DNA of 64,000 nt, from NCBI GenBank assembly GCA_004211905.1, contig SHBP01000008.1, positions 33,739 through 97,738 on the forward strand, given 5' to 3'. This document shows, piece after piece, positions 18,934 to 28,504 of this stretch. Position numbers and translations under genes: made by a program. This stretch comes from SAR92 clade bacterium (GTDB lineage: Bacteria > Pseudomonadota > Gammaproteobacteria > Pseudomonadales > Porticoccaceae). Position 1 is the first letter of the stretch; each line of letters begins with the position of its first letter. Under the pieces are notes generated by a model, which was given only the letters and a program-made list of their open reading frames with translations, did no database searches and had not been told where the DNA came from.

Positions 18934-19311
18934 ATGCCAATACCGAAGAGTATCTTAGTTACTGAGTCTAAAGATGTACTCGTGATGAAATACGCCGAGA
19001 ATCAACAACACCAACTCCCCGCTGAGTATCTGCGAGTTTTTTCTCCTAGCGCTGAAGTTCGCGGACATGGAAAAGGGCAAGAGGTTCTTCAGTATGGTAA
19101 GCGCCGAGTGCTCATTCAAGGTATTCAACAAGCTGGCAATTACGCTATTCAAATTACCTTTAACGACGGTCATGATTCAGGTATTTTTACTTGGGATTAT
19201 CTTTACGAATTGGGCGAAGGTTACACTGACAATTGGATAAGCTATCTTGGCAGATTGCACGAAGCAGGACAATCCCGCGAACCCGGAGTGCAGGTTGTTA
19301 ATCTCACCTAG
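18934..19311 (+). CDS. DUF971 (GBBH-like N-terminal domain) protein
   Basis: Small protein of 125 residues made of one DUF971 domain, related to the N-terminal domain of gamma-butyrobetaine hydroxylase. LPAEYLRVFSPSAEVRGHG and YAIQITFNDGHDSGIFTWDYLYELG are the recognisable stretches. In this family the domain is linked with iron-sulfur or redox proteins, but no biochemical role is settled. Its position directly after hslU and before ubiE is the same as in Pseudomonas and relatives, which supports the assignment. Start ATG follows AAGGGTTAG. Confidence 0.85.
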   Translation: MPIPKSILVTESKDVLVMKYAENQQHQLPAEYLRVFSPSAEVRGHGKGQEVLQYGKRRVLIQGIQQAGNYAIQITFNDGHDSGIFTWDYLYELGEGYTDNWISYLGRLHEAGQSREPGVQVVNLT

Positions 19312-19451
19312 AATTGGGTTACCAAAACACGTGATACTGTTGATCTAATTAATACCGTGATGATTTATTTTAGTATCCTCGTCCATTCATATCTAAACCG
19401 CTCAACTAAGGCTACAATAGTCAGCCAAATTTTTAATGCACTATGATAAAG

Positions 19452-20198
19452 ATGTCTGAAAAAACTACTCATTTTGGTTATAAAACCGTTGATGTCGAGG
19501 AAAAAGCTGGCAAAGTCGCCGATGTATTTCACTCTGTGGCAGGTAACTATGATCTCATGAACGATTTGATGTCTGGTGGTGTTCATCGACTCTGGAAACG
19601 CATGACAATTGAAATGTCTGGCGTTCGGAAAGGACACAAGGTTTTAGATATCGCCGGTGGTACTGGTGATTTAGCCGCAAAATTCTCCGGTATTGTTGGC
19701 CCAGAAGGCTGTGTTGTATTAGCTGACATTAATGATTCGATGCTAAAGGTGGGCCGTGATCGCCTGGTGGATCGAGGGATCGTTAACAATGTTCAATTCT
19801 CTCAAGCAGATGCGCAACATTTGCCCTTCCCTGAAAATACTTTTGATGTGATCACTATCGCTTTTGGTCTCCGTAATGTTACTGACAAGGACATGGCGTT
19901 ACGTTCAATGTTGCGAGTTTTAAAACCCGGCGGACGATTATTGATATTGGAGTTCTCTAAACCCGTCAATCCTTTACTGGGCAAAATCTACGATACTTAT
20001 TCATTCAACGTTTTACCTAAACTAGGTAAGGCATTTGCAGGTGACGCTGATAGCTACCAATATTTGGCGGAATCCATTCGTATGCATCCCGATCAAGGGA
20101 CTCTTTTGCAGATGCTAGATGATGCTGGTTTTGCCAATACTGACTTTCATAATATGACTGGCGGTATTGTTGCCCTGCATCGTGGAGTCAAGCCTTAA
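19452..20198 (+). CDS. ubiE: UbiE, ubiquinone/menaquinone C-methyltransferase
   Basis: SAM-dependent methyltransferase of 248 residues that adds the C2 methyl group of the benzoquinol ring in ubiquinone synthesis. SAM-binding motif [16 protein letters not shown], the acidic [10 protein letters not shown], motif [14 protein letters not shown] and [15 protein letters not shown] are present. An upstream in-frame ATG at 19443 would add three residues; the conserved start [13 protein letters not shown] favours 19452. Neither has a strong ribosome site. It heads the ubiE-ubiJ-ubiB cluster, with ubiJ starting 2 bp after its stop. Confidence 0.96.
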   Translation: MSEKTTHFGYKTVDVEEKAGKVADVFHSVAGNYDLMNDLMSGGVHRLWKRMTIEMSGVRKGHKVLDIAGGTGDLAAKFSGIVGPEGCVVLADINDSMLKVGRDRLVDRGIVNNVQFSQADAQHLPFPENTFDVITIAFGLRNVTDKDMALRSMLRVLKPGGRLLILEFSKPVNPLLGKIYDTYSFNVLPKLGKAFAGDADSYQYLAESIRMHPDQGTLLQMLDDAGFANTDFHNMTGGIVALHRGVKP

Positions 20199-20200
20199 CG

Positions 20201-20845
20201 ATGCTGTCCCTATTCAAGAGAACTGCACTTGAAGGTGCAGAAACCCTGATTAATACTGCCCTGACAAAGGATCCGGCGTCCAAACGTGCTCTGTCCAAAC
20301 TAAAAGGCCAGGTGTTATTAGTTGAAAGTACTCTACCCCCTCTGACAGTCGCTATTGAACCTACCGCTACTGGTATTCAACTGCATGATGATTGGGATGG
20401 AGATGTCGCTGTCACAATTGATGGAACATTGATTGCAATGGGAGCTATCGCTGTCAACACTAAAGAGCCCATCTCTTTTTCGGGTACTGGTGTTAACGTC
20501 AGTGGTAATTTAGACACCCTGCATCAGCTCAATAAGATTATGGGAGATGTGGACATTGACTGGGAAGGAGCGTTAGCAGAAATTATTGGCGATGTCCCTG
20601 CTCATTTAATAGCCAAGGGTATTCGAAACTCAGCGGTGATTAGAAAAGACATTGTTACCCGTGCGTCAACTGGGGTGGCTGAAGTTGCTCAAGAGGAATT
20701 TAATCTCACACCCAGTAAAAATGAATTTGAAGCGATGATTCCAGATATTCGACAGCTTTCTGCTGATGCAGATCGTTTAGCCGCGAGAGTAAAACGCCTC
20801 TATCATAAGATAACTTCCAGTGATCCTGGAGCTTTAAACTCGTGA
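20201..20845 (+). CDS. ubiJ: UbiJ, SCP2-domain ubiquinone accessory factor
   Basis: Protein of 214 residues with an SCP2 sterol-carrier-like lipid-binding domain in the N-terminal half (about residues 20-120) and a helical C-terminal segment. In E. coli UbiJ is a non-catalytic part of the soluble Ubi complex that binds ubiquinone intermediates with UbiK. Identification rests on position between ubiE and ubiB and on motifs such as [21 protein letters not shown] and [15 protein letters not shown]. Its stop overlaps the GTG start of ubiB by 4 bp, so translation is probably coupled. Confidence 0.93.
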   Translation: MLSLFKRTALEGAETLINTALTKDPASKRALSKLKGQVLLVESTLPPLTVAIEPTATGIQLHDDWDGDVAVTIDGTLIAMGAIAVNTKEPISFSGTGVNVSGNLDTLHQLNKIMGDVDIDWEGALAEIIGDVPAHLIAKGIRNSAVIRKDIVTRASTGVAEVAQEEFNLTPSKNEFEAMIPDIRQLSADADRLAARVKRLYHKITSSDPGALNS

Positions 20846-22458
20846 TTAGACTGAGGCGCATAATCAAAATAATCCGAGTGGTTGGTAAATATCGACTGGA
20901 CTTGCTACTAGACAAGCATAAGCTGCCTTTAGGGGCTCGCCTTTTGCTGGCGCCAGCCATGTTATTTGGCCCTGCCCATGAAGATCGTGGAGAGCGATTA
21001 AGAAAATCCTTAGAAGAACTTGGCCCCATCTTTGTGAAGTTTGGCCAGTTGCTCTCAACCCGTCCAGATCTTGTTCCTGAAGATATCAGTATCGAGTTGT
21101 CCGCACTGCAAGATAATGTGCCACCCTTTTCCTCTGCGGTGTTTAAACAAAATGTAGAGACCGCTTTAGCTGGTAAGACGGATGATCTATTTCAAAGCTT
21201 CGAACCAGAACCCCTAGCGTCTGCATCTGTAGCTCAAGTCCATGCGGCAGTATTAGCTGACGGCCAAGAAGTGGTGGTTAAAGCGGTGCGGCCAAATATT
21301 GAGAAAACAATCCGCAAGGACCTTGCCCTACTTTATACCTTGGCCCGATTACTTCTAAAGTACAGCGAGGATGGACAGCGGTTGCACCCTGTGGAAGTGG
21401 TCAAGGACTACGAGTCTGTCATTATCGAAGAGCTCAACCTGCAATCAGAGGGAGCAAATGCCTCCTTGCTGCGACACAATTTTTCAGCTTCACCAATGCT
21501 ACATGTCCCAGAGATACACTGGCCATACTCAAACAAAGATGTTCTGGTTATGGAGCGAATCTACGGCATTCCGGTTACAGACATGGATCAGTTGGAAGCG
21601 GCGGGTGTTGACCTCAAGATGCTGGCAGAACGTGGTGTAGAGATATTTTTCACCCAGGTATTTGAGCACAATTTTTTCCATGCTGACATGCATCCAGGCA
21701 ATATTTTTGTCGATGCAAGTAACCCCAAGTCACCTACCTATATTGCTGTTGACTGCGCCATTATGGGCTCACTTTCGAGTGAAGATCAGTTCTATATGGC
21801 TCGCAACCTGTTGGCCATGTTCCAGCGAGATTATCGCTTGGTTGCCGAACTTCATATTCGATCGGGATGGGTACCTAAAGACACCTCCATTAATGATTTT
21901 ACCGGGGCCATAAGGTCCGTATGCGAGCCTATTTTCCAACGACCGCTTAGCGAAATTTCATTGGGCCACATGCTCATCGATCTATTTGCAACAGCACGAC
22001 GATTTGATATGGAAGTACAGCCTTCCTTGGTACTTTTACAAAAAACCCTACTTAATATCGAAGGGTTAGGTCGACAGCTTTACCCTGACTTAGATCTCTG
22101 GCAAACAGCGCAACCTTTTTTAGAGAAATGGCTTAAGGATCGCTACTCCCCAAAAAACATTTTCAATCAACTTAAGCGTTATGCACCTGATTGGTTGGAA
22201 CACTTCCCTCAAATACCACCGATGATATTTCAGGCATTAAAAGCAGCGCAGCCTGATGGCCCAGCACATCCAAGTGAGGTTGTTCCAGAGCATAAAAGTG
22301 TGCCCTTCAGGAAAAGAATAATTAGCGGCCTAGGTTTTAGTGCCTTGGGTGGAGGTGTTGCATTAGGCCTTTCCCAATGGGGAGAGATACTCCATCAGTC
22401 GGCAGATGTAAGTATTGCTCTGGTATTAACGGGTATTTTAATTCTACTCCTTCGCTAG
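20842..22458 (+). CDS. ubiB: UbiB, atypical ADCK/COQ8-like kinase
   Basis: Membrane-anchored protein-kinase-like ATPase of 538 residues needed for ubiquinone synthesis. Family motifs: KxGQ ([16 protein letters not shown], replacing the normal glycine-rich loop role), [13 protein letters not shown], the catalytic [12 protein letters not shown], and metal-binding AVDCAIMG. Two hydrophobic helices at the C-terminus (about 490-538) anchor it in the inner membrane. In place of the usual DFG, the sequence reads DCA, a small variation within the family. Starts with GTG overlapping the ubiJ stop. Confidence 0.95.
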   Translation: MIRLRRIIKIIRVVGKYRLDLLLDKHKLPLGARLLLAPAMLFGPAHEDRGERLRKSLEELGPIFVKFGQLLSTRPDLVPEDISIELSALQDNVPPFSSAVFKQNVETALAGKTDDLFQSFEPEPLASASVAQVHAAVLADGQEVVVKAVRPNIEKTIRKDLALLYTLARLLLKYSEDGQRLHPVEVVKDYESVIIEELNLQSEGANASLLRHNFSASPMLHVPEIHWPYSNKDVLVMERIYGIPVTDMDQLEAAGVDLKMLAERGVEIFFTQVFEHNFFHADMHPGNIFVDASNPKSPTYIAVDCAIMGSLSSEDQFYMARNLLAMFQRDYRLVAELHIRSGWVPKDTSINDFTGAIRSVCEPIFQRPLSEISLGHMLIDLFATARRFDMEVQPSLVLLQKTLLNIEGLGRQLYPDLDLWQTAQPFLEKWLKDRYSPKNIFNQLKRYAPDWLEHFPQIPPMIFQALKAAQPDGPAHPSEVVPEHKSVPFRKRIISGLGFSALGGGVALGLSQWGEILHQSADVSIALVLTGILILLLR

Positions 22459-22529
22459 TCTCAGCTTTAGTTACACCGCAACACCTGCCATAATTGCCAT
22501 TAACACTTTTCACTTACTGGCACTTAACA

Positions 22530-22907
22530 ATGAGTTACCTCGACGACATCAACTGGAACAGCGATGGATTAGTACCAGCCATCGCCCAAGATGCTGATAC
22601 GGGCGTTATTTTAATGATGGCTTGGATGAACCGGGAAGCTCTAGAGCTCACTGTCACTGAGAATAGAGCTATTTACTGGTCACGATCTCGGCAAAAGTTA
22701 TGGCGCAAAGGTGAAGAGTCAGGTCATGTTCAACATCTGGTAGAGTTAAGACTCGACTGTGATAGCGACGTAATCATAATGAAGGTTAATCAGGTCGGTG
22801 ACATTGCCTGCCACACAGGCCGACAATCATGCTTTTATCGCGTGTTCAAAGACGGTGAATGGCATACAGTGGACAAAGTACTTAAAGATCCCAAGGATAT
22901 TTACTGA
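22530..22907 (+). CDS. hisI: HisI, phosphoribosyl-AMP cyclohydrolase
   Basis: Cytoplasmic enzyme of 125 residues, third step of histidine synthesis. ATDGLI-type start [39 protein letters not shown], the zinc-binding [12 protein letters not shown] and [11 protein letters not shown] (cysteines for Zn) are present. An upstream in-frame TTG at 22494 would add 12 residues, but MSYLDDINW at 22530 is the family start. Its stop overlaps the hisE ATG by one base. As in Pseudomonas, hisI and hisE are separate genes located next to the ubi and tat genes. Confidence 0.96.
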   Translation: MSYLDDINWNSDGLVPAIAQDADTGVILMMAWMNREALELTVTENRAIYWSRSRQKLWRKGEESGHVQHLVELRLDCDSDVIIMKVNQVGDIACHTGRQSCFYRVFKDGEWHTVDKVLKDPKDIY

Positions 22908-23242
22908 TGAATGATTCAGTTTTAAAGCAGCTGAGCGATGTTATTGAGATGCGTAAGAGCATGCCTGCTGAAAAGTCCTATGTAGCGAGTCTTCACCTCA
23001 AAGGACTCAATAAAATACTTGAAAAAGTCAGCGAAGAATCAGCCGAGACCATACTGGCAGCAAAGGACGCAGAACATAGCGGTGAAAATGATAAAGTTGT
23101 GTATGAAACAGCAGATCTCTGGTTTCATTCGCTAGTTATGCTGTCACATCTTGGTGAAAATGCCACGTCGGTAATAGAAGAATTAGAACGACGCTTTGGT
23201 TTATCTGGCCTTGAAGAAAAGGCTCAACGTAACACAGACTAA
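22907..23242 (+). CDS. hisE: HisE, phosphoribosyl-ATP pyrophosphatase
   Basis: All-alpha NTP pyrophosphohydrolase of 111 residues, second step of histidine synthesis. The metal-binding acidic helix [15 protein letters not shown] and the [14 protein letters not shown] helix are diagnostic. Start ATG overlaps the hisI stop, indicating translational coupling. Followed at 18 bp by tatA. Confidence 0.95.
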   Translation: MNDSVLKQLSDVIEMRKSMPAEKSYVASLHLKGLNKILEKVSEESAETILAAKDAEHSGENDKVVYETADLWFHSLVMLSHLGENATSVIEELERRFGLSGLEEKAQRNTD

Positions 23243-23260
23243 TAAAACAGGAGAATAGCA

Positions 23261-23470
23261 ATGGGTTTTGGATGGCAAGAATTATTAATCGTTTTAGTCA
23301 TAGTGGCCCTTATTTTCGGCACTAAAAAACTACGCAATATCGGTTCAGATCTCGGTGGCGCGGTAAAAGGTTTTAAAGATTCGGTATCTCATGAGCCTGA
23401 GAAAGATGCAGGCGCTGACGAATCTGCAAACGCTGAACATCACTCAGAAAAAGATGAACAAAAAGACTAG
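23261..23470 (+). CDS. tatA: TatA, twin-arginine translocase subunit
   Basis: Small membrane protein of 69 residues: one N-terminal transmembrane helix (about 5-20), a hinge, the amphipathic helix [21 protein letters not shown], and a charged disordered tail. Forms the protein-conducting pore of the Tat pathway. Preceded by an AGGAG ribosome site and in tatABC order. MsrP encoded in this window is a likely substrate. Confidence 0.95.
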   Translation: MGFGWQELLIVLVIVALIFGTKKLRNIGSDLGGAVKGFKDSVSHEPEKDAGADESANAEHHSEKDEQKD

Positions 23471-23503
23471 TCAGGGTAACTGGTATAAGGCTAAGTAATA
23501 TTT

Positions 23504-23797
23504 ATGTTTGACATTGGTTTTTCTGAGTTACTTATTGTTGCGGTGCTCACTCTTATTGTGATGGGTCCAGAGCGTCTGCCGGAAACCGTTCGTACTATAA
23601 GTCTTTGGTTTGGACGCCTAAGGCAGTTTTTATCTACTGCACGTAGTGAAATCGAAGATGAAGTGGGCATCGATGAAATTCGCAGGCAACTTCATAACGA
23701 ACAAATTATGCGGGATCTTGAGAAAACCAAAAATCATTTAGAGGATGTTGCCCAAACGCAACATTCTATTCTCCCTGATGATCAAAAAAATGTCTGA
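23504..23797 (+). CDS. tatB: TatB, twin-arginine translocase subunit
   Basis: Protein of 97 residues: N-terminal transmembrane helix starting MFDIGFSELLIVAVLTLIVM, the PERLPETVR hinge typical of TatB, then a long amphipathic and coiled-coil-prone region. TatB forms the receptor complex with TatC. Its 3' end overlaps the tatC start region. Confidence 0.95.
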   Translation: MFDIGFSELLIVAVLTLIVMGPERLPETVRTISLWFGRLRQFLSTARSEIEDEVGIDEIRRQLHNEQIMRDLEKTKNHLEDVAQTQHSILPDDQKNV

Positions 23798-24545
23798 ATC
23801 AGAAACCTTAGAAACCCAACCATTTATGACACATCTGATTGAGTTCAGAAACCGTGTGTTGCGATCGGTTGTGGCAGTACTAGTTATTTTTGCAGGGCTA
23901 TTTTCATTTAGTAATGAGCTATATTTATACATTTCAGAGCCCATAAGAGCTTATCTGCCGGATAACCTCAGTATGATCGCCACGGAGGTTGCATCGCCAT
24001 TTCTAACGCCATTTAAACTGACATTGGTGTTGTCGGTGTTTGCAGCTATGCCCTACATTCTCTACCAAACCTGGGCCTTCTTAGCGCCCGGGCTTTATAA
24101 ACGTGAAAAGAAAATTGTTTTACCCTTATTCTTCTCAAGTGTTGTGCTTTTTTATAGTGGAATGGCCTTTGCTTACTATGTGGTATTTCCACTGGTATTT
24201 ATGTTTTTCACCAGCATAGTTCCAGAGGGCATCAGTGTCATGCCGGACATTCGCAGTTATCTTGATTTTGTACTTAAGTTGTTTTTTGCATTTGGCTTGA
24301 GTTTTGAAATTCCGATTGCGGTGGTTATCCTGTCTTGGATGGGAGCAGTAGACCCTGATAATTTGGCCAAGAAAAGACCCTACGTCTTTGTTCTGTGTTT
24401 TATTCTCGGAATGTTGCTAACTCCGCCCGATATTATCTCCCAGACGCTTTTAGCGATCCCCATGTGGCTACTATTTGAAGTGGGCATACTCTTTGGACGT
24501 ATGGTTGCGCCCAAAAAAGAAGATGAAGAATCCCTAGCCGAATAA
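23790..24545 (+). CDS. tatC: TatC, twin-arginine translocase receptor
   Basis: Polytopic inner-membrane protein of 251 residues with six transmembrane helices that recognises twin-arginine signals. FMTHLIEFRNRVLRS near the N-terminus, PFKLTLVLSVFAAMPYILYQ and FAFGLSFEIPIAVVIL are family signatures. In-frame ATGs at 23745 and 23778 lie inside tatB; the ATG at 23790 gives the usual MSESETLETQPFMTHL start and an 8-bp overlap with tatB. The last 12 bp overlap the end of the convergent esterase gene. Confidence 0.95.
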   Translation: MSESETLETQPFMTHLIEFRNRVLRSVVAVLVIFAGLFSFSNELYLYISEPIRAYLPDNLSMIATEVASPFLTPFKLTLVLSVFAAMPYILYQTWAFLAPGLYKREKKIVLPLFFSSVVLFYSGMAFAYYVVFPLVFMFFTSIVPEGISVMPDIRSYLDFVLKLFFAFGLSFEIPIAVVILSWMGAVDPDNLAKKRPYVFVLCFILGMLLTPPDIISQTLLAIPMWLLFEVGILFGRMVAPKKEDEESLAE

Positions 24546-25496
24546 ACCTCGCTTAATAGCGCTGTAGTGCGTGTCTCTTGCCAATCTTGAGATGGCGGCA
24601 TCTGGCACATAAAATTCAAACGCATGAAACCCTCCAGGAAATACTTCGAACTGCGTAGTAACGCCTGAGGCATTTAGTCTTTCTGCGTAGTGTCTATTTT
24701 CATCTAAGAATAGGTCAACAGAACCAACGCCAATGTACGCCGGTGGCAAGCCATGTAAGTCACTGGCATGGCTTGGGGCAGCATATTTAGATGCCGCATA
24801 GGGCTCTTGCTCCGACGTCTTTTGTAACCCCAAATAATACATCCATCCTTGAAGATTAGACTGTCGGTTCCAGATGCGCTTATCAGTAACACTAAAGCTT
24901 GAGTCTGAAGTGTTGTTATTGTCAATCATCGGACAAAGCAGCGCCTGAAAGACCACCGATACTTCTGCCCTATCCCTAGCTAACAGCGCAAGACCTGCGG
25001 CTAAACCACCTCCCGCACTAATACCTCCGATGGCAATAGAAGACTTATCAATCTTGAGCATATGCGCATTATCAAAAACCCAAAGTAAAGCGGCATAACA
25101 ATCATTTAGTGGCACAGGGAAGGAAAATTCAGGTGCTAGACGATAATCCACTGATATCACGACACAGCCGATTTCTTCTACCATCCGCTTTACTGAATAA
25201 TCATCACCCTCCATACTACCAAAGCAGTATCCACCACCATGGATCCAGAGTAATGCAGGAAGGTTCTCTTTATGCCCAACAGGACGATAAACCCTGACTG
25301 GCACAGAGTCGTCGCTATCTTGTTGCACGTGGTAATCCGACGTTGTGACGCTACTAATCGGTGCCAGAGTGGCTGCGATAGCTTGACTACGCTGTAGTGA
25401 CACCTGTCGCGTCACCGTTAAATCCGCCCATATATCAAACTCAGGTATAGCATCTAGTGCTGGTATGAGTTCAGGGTCAACTAACTTTAGGTCCAT
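24534..25496 (-). CDS. Alpha/beta hydrolase, hormone-sensitive-lipase family
   Basis: Esterase-like protein of 320 residues. The oxyanion motif HGGG at 86-89 and the nucleophile S160 in GGISAGGGLAAG place it in the HSL (family IV) esterases; D261 in GSVDLFLDE and H291 in GGFHAFE complete the triad. No signal peptide, so cytoplasmic. Family members hydrolyse short- to medium-chain esters; the natural substrate is unknown. Convergent with tatC, overlapping it by 12 bp at the stop codons. Confidence 0.9.
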   Translation of the reverse strand: MDLKLVDPELIPALDAIPEFDIWADLTVTRQVSLQRSQAIAATLAPISSVTTSDYHVQQDSDDSVPVRVYRPVGHKENLPALLWIHGGGYCFGSMEGDDYSVKRMVEEIGCVVISVDYRLAPEFSFPVPLNDCYAALLWVFDNAHMLKIDKSSIAIGGISAGGGLAAGLALLARDRAEVSVVFQALLCPMIDNNNTSDSSFSVTDKRIWNRQSNLQGWMYYLGLQKTSEQEPYAASKYAAPSHASDLHGLPPAYIGVGSVDLFLDENRHYAERLNASGVTTQFEVFPGGFHAFEFYVPDAAISRLARDTHYSAIKRGLFG

Positions 25497-25543
25497 AGCT
25501 AATATTTACCTTAAATCAACTGATGATTATTGAGTTTCTAAGT

Positions 25544-25927
25544 CTATATAATCTCACCACCGATATAAAACCATTGGTGCTCTATTCGAGTAAAAACTGA
25601 CTTCTCATGCATTATGCTTTTACCACTGTTAGTTTGGTATATGGCTTTAAATTCCACCCAACCCTCCGTGCCTGTGTGGCCTGACCCTAAAACATCAAGT
25701 TTGATCCATTGCTGGGTTTTTTCTGATAGCTCACTAACCCTAAGATTTTTCGCCATGGGTGGAAACCAGGTCTTTAACAAATACTCACCAAACCCACCCA
25801 AAGCATAAGCACTGTAGCGAGAGCGCATTAGCTGTTCAGGTGTGTTTGCCATTGCGCTACCTTTCAAATAAGGCTCACAGCAGTTTGAAAAAGCTCTTTT
25901 ACTACAGCAGATACATGAGTTGATCAT
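25544..25927 (-). CDS. YchJ-family protein (SEC-C-like)
   Basis: Protein of 127 residues resembling YchJ/UPF0225. The N-terminal cysteine cluster CICCSKRAFSNCCEPYLKG is a probable zinc-binding motif, followed by the NTF2-like domain with LMRSRYSAYALGGFGEYLLKTW. The function of the family is unresolved. It follows the upstream part of the esterase gene on the same strand and is divergent from yajQ (67 bp between starts). Confidence 0.85.
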   Translation of the reverse strand: MINSCICCSKRAFSNCCEPYLKGSAMANTPEQLMRSRYSAYALGGFGEYLLKTWFPPMAKNLRVSELSEKTQQWIKLDVLGSGHTGTEGWVEFKAIYQTNSGKSIMHEKSVFTRIEHQWFYIGGEII

Positions 25928-25994
25928 TGATTTTTATTGACCCAAGTACAATAAGTTAAAATAATACCTTAAATCGATTAATAAGAGTTGTCCT

Positions 25995-26480
25995 ATGCCC
26001 AGTTTAGATATTGTTTCAGAAGTTGACAGTGCCGAGATATTGAATGCAACTAACAATGCAGCCCGAGAATTAACTACTCGATTCGACTTTAGGGGTGTCG
26101 ATGCGAGTATTACTCTCGCTAATGATGCGGTGATACTGAAGGCTGAAGCTGATTTTCAGTGCCAACAGTTACTCGATATTTTTGCCACTCAGTTGGTTAA
26201 ACGCAAAATCGATCCCACTGTGATGGAATACAATGAAGAGGCGTTCCATAGTGGCAAGACCTTCTCGCTAAATGTTAGCTTTAAACAGGGCATTGCTGCA
26301 GATGTCTCCAAAAAGTTAATCAAACTGATCAAAGAGAAAAAGCTGAAGGTCCAGGCCCAAGTGCAGGGAGACGAAGTGCGCGTAACTGGCAAGAAACGCG
26401 ATGATCTGCAGTCTGTTATGGCGTCAGTGCGTAAGGCTGACCTTGGCCAGCCTTTCCAATTTAAAAACTTTCGGGATTAG
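25995..26480 (+). CDS. yajQ: YajQ-family nucleotide-binding protein
   Basis: Protein of 161 residues (DUF520) with two tandem ferredoxin-like domains. [11 protein letters not shown] at the start, [55 protein letters not shown] and the C-terminal [12 protein letters not shown] are diagnostic. Homologues bind cyclic di-GMP or RNA-related nucleotides and act as regulators in some species. Single-gene unit, convergent with msrB. Confidence 0.95.
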   Translation: MPSLDIVSEVDSAEILNATNNAARELTTRFDFRGVDASITLANDAVILKAEADFQCQQLLDIFATQLVKRKIDPTVMEYNEEAFHSGKTFSLNVSFKQGIAADVSKKLIKLIKEKKLKVQAQVQGDEVRVTGKKRDDLQSVMASVRKADLGQPFQFKNFRD

Positions 26481-26500
26481 TGTTTAAAAAGCTTCGATAT

Positions 26501-26869
26501 TTATTCGACGGCGACGAACTTCATTGAAATACTGTTGACGCAATGTCGGATGTTTTTTTCTGTGTAACCTTCACCGCTAAAAATATGTCCTAGATGGCCG
26601 CCGCAGTTGGCGCAAAGAATTTCGGTGCGCCGGCCATCAGCGTCTGGTTCTCTTGTAACTGCATTTTCAATTTCATCATCAAAACTAGGCCAACCGCAGT
26701 GAGACTGGAATTTGTGTTCGGAACGATACAAAGGCGCATCACACTGTTTACATATATACAGCCCACCCTCAGAGTGATCATTTAGCAGACCTGTAAAAGG
26801 TCGCTCGGTACCCTTTTGCTGTATCACATATTGCTCTTCTGGAGTTAATTCATTAAGAGGCTTGTTCAT
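26501..26869 (-). CDS. msrB: MsrB, peptide methionine-R-sulfoxide reductase
   Basis: Cytoplasmic enzyme of 122 residues that reduces methionine-R-sulfoxide. Two CxxC zinc motifs (CKQC and CANC) and the catalytic [11 protein letters not shown] near the C-terminus (the cysteine lies in HCVNS) are present, along with [10 protein letters not shown] set the start at 26869 ([13 protein letters not shown]), where an AGGA site precedes the ATG; the open frame extends further upstream without support. The first 17 bp overlap the end of the phosphotransferase gene, so it is likely translated from the thiamin-operon mRNA. Confidence 0.94.
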   Translation of the reverse strand: MNKPLNELTPEEQYVIQQKGTERPFTGLLNDHSEGGLYICKQCDAPLYRSEHKFQSHCGWPSFDDEIENAVTREPDADGRRTEILCANCGGHLGHIFSGEGYTEKNIRHCVNSISMKFVAVE

Positions 26870-27656
26870 TCTTTTTTTCCTGTGATTCTCGATGATTTTT
26901 CTTTTCCATATCCTGCACTGCGTACCATAATATTTCAATACCACGCTGCAGGGTTTCCAGTGCGTTAATGGTCTGGGTATCTGCTTTATCTGCACAATAA
27001 TCTCGGCCAAATAGTTTGATATGATCTATCAATGGATGACCAAGGTGTGCATATTCCCAATCAATAAAATACATTTTTTGGTCATTATAAATAACGTTCT
27101 CTAATACCAAATCGTGGTGGCCGATCACCGGAACCCAAATACTATTATCAATGGTAGTTGCTGCGTCCTCTATCTCAGCCAATCCTGGAAAATCAGTTAA
27201 CTGATCACTGTAAAGATGGATATAACTAAGATAGTTTCGCGGATTCATATTTTTAATAGCATATGATTGAATACGGTTAATACAGGTTTCAAGATGATAT
27301 TGAATATCTTTATCAGCCAAATCATTAACAGCTAAATGCCTGCCACGAATCAATTCAGTTACCTGAGCATCCCCATCGACATATAAGAGTTTTGGAACAC
27401 TTCCACTAGACTGAAGAGTTTTTAGTAACAGCTGTTCTCTATCTCGGTCAATCCCAAGAAAGTCGGTATTAGCCGCATTAACTCGCAACGCCGCCCTAAA
27501 GTCACCGCTGGCAACAAGAAATGTTTGATTGGTGAGCCCGCCTAACAATTGTTGGATCACTTTAGGTGGCTCTGCAAGCCTATACTCGGGACCGGCATCC
27601 CATTGTTGCCAGCGAGCTAGGGTATTATCGAGTATTTGAGCTGTTCTGGATAACAT
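26853..27656 (-). CDS. Thiamin-kinase-like phosphotransferase (APH/choline-kinase fold)
   Basis: Protein of 267 residues with the aminoglycoside-phosphotransferase/choline-kinase fold. [13 protein letters not shown] near 37-48 is the nucleotide loop, D182 in [12 protein letters not shown] is the catalytic aspartate with N187, and D199 in [12 protein letters not shown] binds metal. This is the pattern of choline kinase, LicA and ThiK. The gene lies after a PnuT-like permease in a TPP-riboswitch operon, so thiamin kinase (thiamin to thiamin phosphate, trapping imported vitamin) is the best inference. Of two possible ATGs (27674, 27656), the second is preceded by GGAAGAAAG at ideal spacing. It overlaps both pnuT (32 bp) and msrB (17 bp). 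Confidence 0.78.
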   Translation of the reverse strand: MLSRTAQILDNTLARWQQWDAGPEYRLAEPPKVIQQLLGGLTNQTFLVASGDFRAALRVNAANTDFLGIDRDREQLLLKTLQSSGSVPKLLYVDGDAQVTELIRGRHLAVNDLADKDIQYHLETCINRIQSYAIKNMNPRNYLSYIHLYSDQLTDFPGLAEIEDAATTIDNSIWVPVIGHHDLVLENVIYNDQKMYFIDWEYAHLGHPLIDHIKLFGRDYCADKADTQTINALETLQRGIEILWYAVQDMEKKNHRESQEKKNEQAS

Positions 27657-28215
27657 AAGCTTTCTTCCACACATATAACCCTATTGTAGCTAAGACTAAA
27701 TACAGCACAAACATCGCCGCTGTCTGGTCTAAACCTCGATCAATATAGAGATAAATAGATACAGTATTAATTACTATCCAGTACAACCAATTTTCAAGCA
27801 CCTTTCGCGCCACCATAACCGTTGTGAAGACACTGCCCCAGGTGGTGAAAGAATCAAGATATGGCAGTTGAGCGCTGGTATTCACAGACAAAAGGTAACC
27901 TGAGATAAACGATATTGTAAGAACCCCTAGAAGGCCTAAGCTGTGTTGTTTCAACGTCCAGCGGATAATCTTCACTCCTGTTTTGTCGACACCCCCTCTC
28001 TGCCACTGCGACCAACCATAAATAGCCATCCCCATGTAATAAACATTAAGTGCTGATTCCATGTACAAATTAACATCGCGGAAAATCCAAACATAAAGCG
28101 CTGTACTAAAAAACGCACAGTACCAACAGAGACTGTTTTCACGCATTGCTAGCACAAGGTAGCCAACACCCAAAACCACCGCGAGTGTTTCAAGATTCAC
28201 CCAATCAAAACTCAC
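27625..28215 (-). CDS. pnuT: PnuC/PnuT-family vitamin permease, likely thiamin
   Basis: Inner-membrane protein of 196 residues with about seven hydrophobic helices and the PnuC-type signatures AMRENSLCWYCAFFSTALYVWIF and NWLYWIVINTVSIYLYIDRGL. PnuC proteins move nicotinamide riboside; the PnuT branch moves thiamin by facilitated diffusion and is typically found under TPP riboswitches with a TonB receptor, exactly the setting here. The start is GTG, immediately adjacent to the stop of the small thiamin-binding gene. Substrate assignment depends on the operon context. Confidence 0.85.
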   Translation of the reverse strand: MSFDWVNLETLAVVLGVGYLVLAMRENSLCWYCAFFSTALYVWIFRDVNLYMESALNVYYMGMAIYGWSQWQRGGVDKTGVKIIRWTLKQHSLGLLGVLTISFISGYLLSVNTSAQLPYLDSFTTWGSVFTTVMVARKVLENWLYWIVINTVSIYLYIDRGLDQTAAMFVLYLVLATIGLYVWKKAYVIQNSSNTR

Positions 28216-28464
28216 CTAAAGTGCCTCATAGCCGGGGATGATTTTAACCACATAGACTGCCATGTTATATTCCAAATAACATGCCGCAATGGTATCTTGG
28301 ACGGCTTTCATGGCATGCTCGTATTCTCCCTGAACCACTGTGCTAGTCGGGAATGTGGTAACTTTAAGCTTCTCAATATCATTTATTTTGTCGATGAATC
28401 CATCAATGGGAGGAAGAAAGTCCTCCCGGTTGGGATACATACTGATATCAATTGTCACCTCCAT
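28216..28464 (-). CDS. Small thiamin-binding-type protein (DUF77/YkoF-like)
   Basis: A protein of 82 residues with a single ferredoxin-like domain of the MTH1187/YkoF (Thiamine_BP, DUF77) family: MEVTIDISMYPNRED at the N-terminus, VTTFPTSTVVQGEYEHAMKAVQDT and YVVKIIPGYEAL. The open frame could start at a TTG (28482), but a near-perfect AGGAGGTGA lies inside that extension at 7 bases from the ATG at 28464, so the ATG is the true start. Family members bind thiamin or its hydroxymethylpyrimidine moiety in the cytoplasm. Located between the TonB receptor and the PnuT permease in a TPP-controlled operon, where it may buffer or deliver imported thiamin. Confidence 0.78.
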   Translation of the reverse strand: MEVTIDISMYPNREDFLPPIDGFIDKINDIEKLKVTTFPTSTVVQGEYEHAMKAVQDTIAACYLEYNMAVYVVKIIPGYEAL

Positions 28465-28504
28465 AAAAATCACCTCCTCCAATTTTTACAGTTTAGATGC
28501 GCCA

